From Treponema sp. UBA4328 (GTDB taxonomy: Bacteria > Spirochaetota > Spirochaetia > Treponematales > Treponemataceae), in assembly GCA_002394465.1 (NCBI GenBank), contig DGTU01000025.1, forward strand, positions 6,128 to 19,556: DNA of 13,429 bases, given 5' to 3'. A program made the position numbers and the translations under genes. This document shows positions 6,666 through 12,917 of the stretch, in pieces (position 1 is the stretch's first letter; the number at the start of each line of letters is the position of its first letter). The notes beneath the pieces are model-generated. The model had not been told where the DNA came from. It saw only the letters and a program-made list of their open reading frames with translations, and did not search any database.

Positions 6666-7916
6666 TTAGTTTGAGGATATGGTGTAAAGCGTAAAGTCAC
6701 CGTCATCTGATGAAGACAGAGTATACTCAGTTTTTGCTGAGGAAACGGTCCATTCGTCGTTCAGGTTTTTAACTTTGAAAACAGATTCTGGAGTGCTGCT
6801 GATAAAATTTGCACTGCAATTGACAATTATTGTCTTTGTGCTGACAGAACGAATCTCAACATTTATTTCGGGGTCATCATCCCAGCCTGAATATACGTAA
6901 ATATAAATACGGGAGTCAGCCTTCACGCAGTCAAGGTCAATTTCAGGAATAATGCTGTCGCCCATGTGAATGGATAAATAGCGGTTTTCAGAGTATTTTT
7001 CCAGTATGGAGTTTATATTATCAGGATAATTTTTTGAGATGCCGTTGCCCTGGGAAGCTTCGTTTGTCGCGTAGAATTTTTCTGTTCCGGCATAACCGCA
7101 TGTGGATGAGTCGGTTGGATTTGAAGTCGTAAGGTCTGCTGCAACCTGATACAGGCAGTCTCCGGTCAGAAGTTCGTATACAGCCGGCAGCTCTGAATAT
7201 TTAAAGGTGAGTTTAAGGGTGTAATACCCTGGTTCAAGCTTTGTTGCCGTGAATGAAATATTTCCTGTTTCTTCATCTGTGTTCAGCCATACCGTAAAGT
7301 TACTGTTTGAAGTGTCGTTTACAGTACATGTCTCGGAAAGCGTCACTGTGCCTTCATCTGCGGGAAATGGGGTAAGGACGGCTGTTACTGCAATGTCATC
7401 ACTTTCGTCTTTATCCTTGATAAATCCTATTGTAGAAGAATCAATTGAGGCAGTGTACTGGAGGGTACCTGTCAGTTCTGTTACATAAGACGGACTGTAT
7501 TTTATAATAATGTCATCAAGATACAGGGAAACAGTGTTACCTGCGGTAACGTAGAATTCCTGTTCGTCACTTGAAAGAAAGGCCCAGTTGGATTTGTCAC
7601 TGCCTGAAACTGTAACTTTCCATTTGCCGGGTTTTACAAGAATGGGACTTTCAATCATTTCTCGTGAGATATCGCGGTAGAAAGACTCAGAGGAATTGCC
7701 GCTGCCTGTAAAATAAAGGTTCCATCGTTCGACACCGTTTAAATCAAAAGGCCTTATTGTCCTTGCTGACTGACTGTTAAGCTTAATCTGTACGGCACCG
7801 TATCCTTCAGGGATTTCAGTGCTCAATACACAGTTGTCTGATTCCTGAATTTCAGAACATCCGGCAAGCGTTAGTGCAAGGCCTGCTGCAAAAATAACTG
7901 CAAATCTGACTTTCAT
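6666..7916 (-). CDS. Secreted lipoprotein of unknown function, beta-rich (second gene of lipoprotein operon)
   Basis: A 416-aa predicted lipoprotein with signal 1-20 and lipobox LAGC (Cys20). I do not recognise a named family. The mature part is rich in Ser/Thr/Asp and predicted beta strands. Residues ~41-60 contain SARTIRP after a beta strand, a motif style I associate with Treponema lipoproteins. Residues 225-262 (LEPGYYTLKLTF and following) resemble the end of an Ig-like module. Around 281-305 the pattern FYATNEASQGNGISKNYPDN recalls the opening of secreted parallel beta-helix proteins, but only about 110 residues follow, so this is weak. No catalytic motif is visible. GGAG lies eight bases before the ATG. 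The gene follows the 686-aa lipoprotein gene by 15 bases, so both are probably co-transcribed and may act together at the cell surface. Confidence 0.75.
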   Translation of the reverse strand: MKVRFAVIFAAGLALTLAGCSEIQESDNCVLSTEIPEGYGAVQIKLNSQSARTIRPFDLNGVERWNLYFTGSGNSSESFYRDISREMIESPILVKPGKWKVTVSGSDKSNWAFLSSDEQEFYVTAGNTVSLYLDDIIIKYSPSYVTELTGTLQYTASIDSSTIGFIKDKDESDDIAVTAVLTPFPADEGTVTLSETCTVNDTSNSNFTVWLNTDEETGNISFTATKLEPGYYTLKLTFKYSELPAVYELLTGDCLYQVAADLTTSNPTDSSTCGYAGTEKFYATNEASQGNGISKNYPDNINSILEKYSENRYLSIHMGDSIIPEIDLDCVKADSRIYIYVYSGWDDDPEINVEIRSVSTKTIIVNCSANFISSTPESVFKVKNLNDEWTVSSAKTEYTLSSSDDGDFTLYTISSN

Positions 7917-7931
7917 ATATTCATCTCCGTT

Positions 7932-9992
7932 TTATTCGCTTAAGGTAAAATTAATGACTTCAGAACGTGTCTGGTCCGGATCGCTCTCTTTTGAAAGAAC
8001 GAGCATGACGGTGTTTTTGCCGGTTGTGGTAAGGCTGTAATATGACGTATCAATCTGAACCGGATTAAACTTAAAGACAGAAAGGTTACCGTCGTCAAAG
8101 TCTTCTTCGCGGACTGGAGTGCCGTTGAGGTACCAGGTAAAACTGTAGTCATCAGGGGTTGCCTGTATGTTTCCTGCCTCTCCGTTTCCTGTCCAGAATG
8201 CTTTAAAGAGGGCATTTTCATTCCTGAGCGCTATTTCCACGCCGTCATCTGTGTTTGTAACGTTTTTGTTTTCTTCAAATTCTGCTTCGGCGGTGAGGGT
8301 AAAGGCAGGAACATAGAGTGAAAGCATCATCTGTATCTGAGACGTGGTTACCGTTACAGATTCGTAAGTCCTTGATACTGAGTCAGTAACTCCTCCGGTT
8401 ACGTCGTAGTAATCCGTCAGGTTTTCCTTGAGACAGTAACGCACGGTATTTTCAGCCGGGGAGAGCGTTACCTCGACAGAGTAACTTCCTGCACCGAAGC
8501 CGTCTTCCAGGAAGTTAATGGTCCACCTTGGCTCATCGTCAGTAAATGAAAGTGCCAGTCCGTCTTTCATCCAGTTCAGAGAATATGTACATGCCGGAAC
8601 ATACTCACCAGTCGGATTATCAGTTGTCGGCGGAAGTCTCAACTCGCGGTCAATGCCATAGCTGTCTCTATTTTTCTGCTTAAGGCTGATGCCTGATTCC
8701 CTGACTTTCAGTTCGTAGTTATCAAGGTCAGGCAGAAGCCATCTGAGCCTGAGATTGAGAGCACCTGTTTCAAAGCCGTCACCGCGGTCGAAAGTAAGAG
8801 TGTAGTCACCGATTGAAGTTCCTGCCTCTATGTTTGCAAGTCCGCAGGAATCCCTGTAAAGGTCGAGGTCAGCTTCTACGAGAGTGCCACCCCAGTTTTC
8901 GATAATCTCAAAGGCGTCTGGATCAAATTCATCCGTAAGTATGTATCTGGCCGCAGTATCGGCTGGATAGGCTGAATCTGCCGGATCTTTATATGTTTTT
9001 CCCGTGTAGTGTACTTCGGTTGTTACTGGTGTGGTGGCGTCTACAAGCCTGTGTGTGGTTGCAGGTGAAACGAGGGTTCTTTCTTCTCCGGACGGGGTTT
9101 TGTATTTGACAATCCAGCCGGTTATGAACGGCCCATCACCGTTATCAGCGCTCCATGTGCTTGAGAATTTATAGCCGGAATCTTCATCCTCACGGAAGGA
9201 TTTTGTGTATAGGTCTGAAGTATCATTCGTTATATATGAAAATCTGTAACCCGAAATTTGTGTTTCTGCACCTCTATCTATCCACTCGTTGAATGTTGTC
9301 ATGAGGCTGTTAATTGAGCCGGGGTAGGAAATAACGTATGACCACATGTTAGACGTTATATAGTCATAATTATCTGTAAAACTGTAGTAGCCGTCTGGAA
9401 CTACAAGATGTCCGTAAAAAGATAGGACGGGATATGAGTCAGTTTTTTTAATGTAAGTGTCTTTCATTACATTCGTAAAATACGGTGCCGTTGCGTTTTT
9501 CAGGCTGATTTCGACGCTGCTGATACCAGCTGATACTTTGACGGCCTTGCTGCCTTCATAGATTGTGAATTCCTGTTTTTCTATGTTCTCATATTCGACT
9601 TCGGGAACGTTATTCATTTTATATTTGATGGCTGCATTAACCGTGATGTTTGCTCCGGCAGGAATGTTTTTTACCGAAAGTTTAACTGCTTCAAGGTTTT
9701 TTATTTCAGAATCTGTAATGACATGTGAAGCAGTGGCTTTGTGGCCGCCGGTAATTCTGACTTCAGCTATGAACTGCTCTCTTCTTTCTTCTTCCGGATA
9801 CTGGCTGTTGTCATAATTAAGTCCTGTACGTGCCAGGGAAACATATTCAATGATAGAAGAATCAAAGGAAACGGTAACAGAGCCTTCTCCGTCAGAAAAC
9901 GGTGAACACGAAAGAAAGGGCAGGCCCAGAAATGCCGTGATGAGAAAAGCCGTAAAGCGGTTCTTCTTAGAAAAGTGTCTGGTATTTTTCAT
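7932..9992 (-). CDS. Large secreted lipoprotein with Ig-like beta modules (first gene of lipoprotein operon)
   Basis: A 686-aa predicted lipoprotein. The signal (1-28) has basic residues to position 12, a hydrophobic core and the relaxed lipobox FLSC (Cys29). The frame is open to 10196, but the ATG at 9990-9992 has GGGAG five bases upstream and begins the signal peptide, so it is preferred. Residues ~72-166 form an adhesion-like beta domain (KNIPAGANITVNAA at 108-121; VSAGISSVEISLKN at 153-166). About 349-401 resembles a bacterial group 3 Ig-like domain (LTDEFDPDAFEI, then IGDYTLTF). Later modules share F-x(2-3)-DGF-x-(A/T)-G at ~401-410 and 494-502, and W-(M/Y)-x-(D/N)-G near 474-478 and 620-624. 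No enzyme motif is evident. I infer a surface adhesin or ligand-binding scaffold. Function unknown. Confidence 0.78.
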   Translation of the reverse strand: MKNTRHFSKKNRFTAFLITAFLGLPFLSCSPFSDGEGSVTVSFDSSIIEYVSLARTGLNYDNSQYPEEERREQFIAEVRITGGHKATASHVITDSEIKNLEAVKLSVKNIPAGANITVNAAIKYKMNNVPEVEYENIEKQEFTIYEGSKAVKVSAGISSVEISLKNATAPYFTNVMKDTYIKKTDSYPVLSFYGHLVVPDGYYSFTDNYDYITSNMWSYVISYPGSINSLMTTFNEWIDRGAETQISGYRFSYITNDTSDLYTKSFREDEDSGYKFSSTWSADNGDGPFITGWIVKYKTPSGEERTLVSPATTHRLVDATTPVTTEVHYTGKTYKDPADSAYPADTAARYILTDEFDPDAFEIIENWGGTLVEADLDLYRDSCGLANIEAGTSIGDYTLTFDRGDGFETGALNLRLRWLLPDLDNYELKVRESGISLKQKNRDSYGIDRELRLPPTTDNPTGEYVPACTYSLNWMKDGLALSFTDDEPRWTINFLEDGFGAGSYSVEVTLSPAENTVRYCLKENLTDYYDVTGGVTDSVSRTYESVTVTTSQIQMMLSLYVPAFTLTAEAEFEENKNVTNTDDGVEIALRNENALFKAFWTGNGEAGNIQATPDDYSFTWYLNGTPVREEDFDDGNLSVFKFNPVQIDTSYYSLTTTGKNTVMLVLSKESDPDQTRSEVINFTLSE

Positions 9993-10017
9993 ATAAACTC
10001 CCTGCGGAAAAAACTTT

Positions 10018-10033
10018 TTAAGAATATTCTTAA
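10018..10033. promoter_or_regulatory. 16-bp perfect palindrome at the lipoprotein-operon start (candidate operator)
   Basis: TTAAGAATATTCTTAA reads the same on both strands. It lies immediately downstream of the candidate -10 box at 10033-10038 (minus strand), so it would cover the predicted transcription start of the lipoprotein operon. A dimeric repressor bound here would block initiation. The AT-only outer bases mean a chance palindrome cannot be excluded. Confidence 0.45.
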
Positions 10034-10061
10034 TTCTAGCACGGTATGTGTAATTTGTCCT
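10033..10061 (-). promoter_or_regulatory. Candidate promoter of the two-gene lipoprotein operon
   Basis: Read on the minus strand, AGGACA (10056-10061) and TAGAAT (10033-10038) are separated by 17 bases, and TGC just before the -10 gives an extended -10 context. The predicted start is near 10026, giving a leader of about 35 bases before the ATG at 9992. Confidence 0.45.
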
Positions 10062-10128
10062 GACTGAAACCTTCAACCGTGATGAAAGAATACTCATTTT
10101 TGACCCGCATTCAACAAAGTTATTAAAG

Positions 10129-10187
10129 ATTGCCGTATCAGGTACGGCAATGACATTTTCCGTTTTATTGTTGCTTTTTTGATACGG
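10129..10187 (+). promoter_or_regulatory. Inverted repeat with a competing complementary segment upstream of the peptide-binding protein
   Basis: ATTGCCGTA (10129-10137) and TACGGCAAT (10143-10151) are perfect 9-bp arms around a 5-base TCAGG loop. In addition CCGTATCA (10133-10140) is exactly complementary to TGATACGG (10180-10187), so the left arm could pair with either partner in RNA. TTGACC at 10100-10105 could be a -35 box for the plus strand, but the matching -10 is poor. The element may be a protein-binding operator or an RNA switch; I recognise no known riboswitch class. Confidence 0.4.
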
Positions 10188-10211
10188 ATAGGCCACAATA
10201 AACTGATTATT

Positions 10212-12038
10212 ATGAAAAAGCTTCTTTTTACATTTCCGGTTTTATTTCTGTGTGTTTCCTGCTCGCGGACACCGGTTCTGACATCCGGAGAATTTGACGA
10301 AAAACTTGCCGAAATCCAGTCTTATTATGACAGCGTTACCATAACAAAACCCTATGAGGGACAGGAATATGTTCCGGGGAAAACTGGCGGAGAATGGAAT
10401 ACTACAATCGGAGGAGATCCGAAGAGCTTTAACCTGCTGATTGCAGAGCGTGACAACGAAACTTCGGGGATTCTCGCACCGCTGACTGATGCTCTCGTTG
10501 ACTATGACCTTGTTCAGAAAAAATGGGTGCCGCGCCTTGCGTCATTTAAGGTCGTTCCTGACTATACGAATAACCGCCTTGACGTCATTTATACCCTGCG
10601 CAATGACCTTTACTGGTCGTTCATCGACGGCCTTCATCCGCGCGTCAAAATTACGGCTGATGACGTTGTATTCTGGTACAACGAAATCAACTGCGACGAG
10701 GAAATGGGCTCTTCTTCGTATAATGCGCAGTTCATCGATATGGATGACGGAAGTACGGGGCTTGTAACGATAGAAAAGCTTTCAGAGCTTTCGTTTGCAT
10801 TTCATTTCCCGTGCATGAATGCAGATCCGCTTCTGGCCACGAACATGAGCTTCGGCCCGGCCTTTATCTATAAAAAAGCAAAGGATGAGGGCGGAGCAGA
10901 CCGCGTAAAAAATATTCTGACCGTTGATTCAGATCCGAGGGAGATTCCTTCCTGCGGACCTTATTTCATTGCAAAGTATGAACCGGGACAGAAAATCGTC
11001 TATGAGCGTAATCCTGATTACTGGGAAAAAGATTCAAAGGGACAGAGCATATGCTATCCCCAGCGCAGAATTGCCCAGATTGTAGGCGACGATAACCTCA
11101 GAGACCTGCTGTTCAGGGACGGAAAAATTGAAACCTATTCTCCATCGCCTGAGCGGATAAACGACGTTATTGCCGACAGCCAGAAATACGGCTATACGGT
11201 GTTCAATGCAAAGGGCTCGCTTTCGGCTCCGATGTGGACCTTTAACCAGAATCCTCAGAATTCGAAAGAACAGTATTATAAATGGTTTACAAAAAAAGAA
11301 TTCCGTCAGGCAATGAGCTGTCTTCTGAACCGCGACCGCATCTGCCGCATAGTTTACCGCGGACTTGCCGAGCCTAAATATTCGTTCTTTCCTGAGCCGA
11401 ATCAGTTTTATAATGAAAAAATATCGCTCAGATACAGGTATGACCGCGCTCAGGCTCAGAAGCTTCTTGAAGGAGCGGGATTCGTAAGAAAAGATGACGG
11501 ATTTCTGTATGATGAAGAGGGAATCAGGGTTGAATTTGACCTTACGATTGCAAGTTCAAATACGTCGTACAGCGATATCGCACAGATTATTGCAGGTGAA
11601 TGCAAGAAAGCCGGAATAACGGTAAACGTAAGGCAGACGGATTTTCAGGCACTGGTTGAACAGCTTACTACGACCTATGACTGGCAGTCGGTTCTCATTG
11701 GACTCGGCGGAAGCAATATATTCCCGACACAGGGAAGCAACGTATGGGTAACTTCCGGAAACCTTCACATGTGGTATCCGCTCCAGAAATCGCCTGCAAC
11801 TCAATGGGAAGCAAGGGTAGATTATCTTTACAATAAGGCCAAAAGCATTGTCGATGTCGAAAAGGCACGTCCGCTCTGGGAAGAATATCAGGAGATTTTA
11901 CTCGAGCAGTGTCCGGTTATTTTCCTTGTGCGCGGAAAGAATTTCTTTTCGATAAACAACAGATGGGATTTTTCCAACGTGTATTTTGACAATATGCACG
12001 GTGCAATGACGGAAAGGGCTTTTTTGAAGGAACTTTAG
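10212..12038 (+). CDS. ABC transporter solute-binding lipoprotein, family 5 (oligopeptide/dipeptide type)
   Basis: A 608-aa extracytoplasmic binding protein of solute-binding family 5, which delivers peptides or other small solutes to an ABC permease. Family patterns are GGDPKSFNLL (67-76), LTDALVDYD (91-99), YTLRNDLYWS (127-136), KITADDVVFWY (146-156), CGPYFIAKYEPGQK followed by RNPDYW (248-271), and a later FRQAMSCLLNRDRICRIVYRG segment. The signal MKKLLFTFPVLFLCVSC ends in an atypical lipobox (CVSC, Cys17), acceptable under the relaxed spirochaete rules. The ATG at 10212 is chosen because it begins the signal; the longer frame would need TTG at 10179. No Shine-Dalgarno is visible, which is unusual for an abundant binding protein. 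No permease or ATPase gene lies in the window, so it either borrows a transporter encoded elsewhere or acts as a sensor. Ligand unknown. Confidence 0.93.
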   Translation: MKKLLFTFPVLFLCVSCSRTPVLTSGEFDEKLAEIQSYYDSVTITKPYEGQEYVPGKTGGEWNTTIGGDPKSFNLLIAERDNETSGILAPLTDALVDYDLVQKKWVPRLASFKVVPDYTNNRLDVIYTLRNDLYWSFIDGLHPRVKITADDVVFWYNEINCDEEMGSSSYNAQFIDMDDGSTGLVTIEKLSELSFAFHFPCMNADPLLATNMSFGPAFIYKKAKDEGGADRVKNILTVDSDPREIPSCGPYFIAKYEPGQKIVYERNPDYWEKDSKGQSICYPQRRIAQIVGDDNLRDLLFRDGKIETYSPSPERINDVIADSQKYGYTVFNAKGSLSAPMWTFNQNPQNSKEQYYKWFTKKEFRQAMSCLLNRDRICRIVYRGLAEPKYSFFPEPNQFYNEKISLRYRYDRAQAQKLLEGAGFVRKDDGFLYDEEGIRVEFDLTIASSNTSYSDIAQIIAGECKKAGITVNVRQTDFQALVEQLTTTYDWQSVLIGLGGSNIFPTQGSNVWVTSGNLHMWYPLQKSPATQWEARVDYLYNKAKSIVDVEKARPLWEEYQEILLEQCPVIFLVRGKNFFSINNRWDFSNVYFDNMHGAMTERAFLKEL

Positions 12039-12045
12039 TCCTTCA
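12025..12045. terminator. Hairpin spanning two overlapping convergent stop codons
   Basis: TGAAGGA (12025-12031) and TCCTTCA (12039-12045) are perfect 7-bp arms. The 7-base loop holds the TAG stop of the peptide-binding gene (12036-12038) and the overlapping stop of the opposing gene (12035-12037). Neither strand has a U-tract after the stem, so this is at best a weak bidirectional terminator or RNA-end stabiliser. Confidence 0.35.
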
Positions 12046-12448
12046 GTTTGATCCAGCGGGATTTAAGAATCTGCCATTCAAGAAAATTTTCTCCCTTCAC
12101 AAACTTTACGGATGCAAGCTGAAATACGTTCATTTTGATTTTCCGGGCGTCCGTAACTGAAGGGGAGTGTAAAGCTTCCTGTTGTGATGAACTTCTGGCA
12201 AGCGGCATGAGGAGGGTAAAGATTCTGCCGTCAGATGTAAGTTCAGCCCTTAAGCTCACGGTTCCTTCAGGTTCTGTCAGAATGTCCGTAACGGCAAAAG
12301 CTTCAGGCGAAACGTCATAAAAATCAGCGTCAGATACAAAAAAAAGCGGCGTAAGGTGAATGCCTCCTGCGGCTTCCTGGATTTTCCTGAATCTGAGAAT
12401 CTTGTCCGGATGAGGAATGACTGCCGTTTTAATGATTGTTTCTGTCAT
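12035..12448 (-). CDS. Hypothetical 137-aa protein, no recognised family
   Basis: I do not recognise this protein. It has no signal peptide or membrane segment and is probably cytoplasmic. The N-terminal part (TAVIPHPDKILRFRKIQEAA, then HLTPLFFVSD at 31-40) looks alpha/beta. The middle contains strand-like segments (GTVSLRAELTSDGRIFTLLMPLA), followed by a polar SSSQQEALHSPSV linker and a C-terminal basic strand region ending KSRWIKLKD. It appears to be a real gene: the frame is open throughout, a plausible ATG lies at 12448, and the opposite-strand alternatives are shorter and odd in composition. It stands alone on the minus strand, convergent with and overlapping by 4 bases the peptide-binding gene. 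No strong ribosome-binding site is seen. Confidence 0.6.
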   Translation of the reverse strand: MTETIIKTAVIPHPDKILRFRKIQEAAGGIHLTPLFFVSDADFYDVSPEAFAVTDILTEPEGTVSLRAELTSDGRIFTLLMPLARSSSQQEALHSPSVTDARKIKMNVFQLASVKFVKGENFLEWQILKSRWIKLKD

Positions 12449-12467
12449 GTTTTTACCGTTTTTCTGC

Positions 12468-12496
12468 TTGCGCGCTGGGGGTATATTCAGTATAAT
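12468..12496 (+). promoter_or_regulatory. Promoter of the 104-aa membrane protein gene
   Basis: TTGCGC (12468-12473) and a perfect TATAAT (12491-12496) are separated by 17 bases. The predicted start is near 12503, giving a ~30-base leader with AAAAGGAG at 12514-12521, eleven bases before the ATG, slightly longer than usual spacing. The opposite strand of the -10 reads TATACT, so weak divergent initiation toward the 137-aa gene is conceivable. Confidence 0.6.
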
Positions 12497-12532
12497 AAAA
12501 AAAGATAGTTTTTAAAAGGAGTTTTAATCTTT

Positions 12533-12847
12533 ATGGCAACTAAAAAGGAATCTGTTGATATCAATAATACAATAAACGTAATTCAGACTGTAGAACTTCT
12601 CATCTGTTATTTTGCGTTCTGTGTATTCTTCTTCTGCAACTGGCTTGGACACGGTCTCGTTGATACACTTAAGTCCATTGTAATGATCATTCCTAACCTT
12701 GTTATGTCTATTCCAAGGGCATTCATCAATATTTACGAAGTTTTGACTTCAGAAGGAACAAGATGGGAATTTGGTACTACTCTCCTTGCCCTCCTTGTTG
12801 TCCTCAACGTCATCGGATTCATTTTTGCCCGTGTTCATAAAGAATAG
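12533..12847 (+). CDS. Small membrane protein of unknown function (104 aa)
   Basis: A 104-aa protein with a polar N-terminus (residues 1-18) and three hydrophobic stretches: ~20-38 (ELLICYFAFCVFFFCNWL, Phe/Cys-rich), ~48-65 (SIVMIIPNLVMSIPRAFI, containing two prolines and possibly re-entrant or amphipathic) and ~81-99 (GTTLLALLVVLNVIGFIFA). The last is followed by the basic tail RVHKE. I recognise no family. It is most likely an inner-membrane protein with two or three helices. A near-consensus promoter, an AAGGAG site and a strong downstream terminator make it an independent single-gene transcription unit, which supports it being real and well expressed despite its size. A partner or regulatory role in a membrane complex is possible but not shown. 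Confidence 0.75.
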   Translation: MATKKESVDINNTINVIQTVELLICYFAFCVFFFCNWLGHGLVDTLKSIVMIIPNLVMSIPRAFINIYEVLTSEGTRWEFGTTLLALLVVLNVIGFIFARVHKE

Positions 12848-12871
12848 GCTTATATAGTTTGTGAATTTTAC

Positions 12872-12904
12872 ATGCGGTTGTCTTTCGGCGACCGCATTTT
12901 TTTT
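12872..12904 (+). terminator. Rho-independent terminator after the 104-aa membrane protein gene
   Basis: Arms 12872-12882 (ATGCGGTTGTC) and 12887-12897 (GGCGACCGCAT) form an 11-bp stem with two G-U pairs and a 4-base TTTC loop. A run of eight T (12897-12904) follows directly. This is a textbook intrinsic terminator, and it separates the small membrane protein from the lipoprotein gene that begins 13 bases later. Confidence 0.9.
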
Positions 12905-12917
12905 GGGAGAAACCTGA

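Noticed and set aside
9993..10196. N-terminal extension of the 686-aa lipoprotein to 10196
   Set aside because: The ATG at 9992 has a GGGAG site and begins the signal peptide; the extension would bury the signal and cover the promoter region.
12035..12448. 137-aa unknown protein as a 2'-5' RNA ligase-like (2H) protein
   Set aside because: It has one HLT-type motif (HLTPLFF at 31-37), but the second H-x-T/S motif required for this superfamily is missing.
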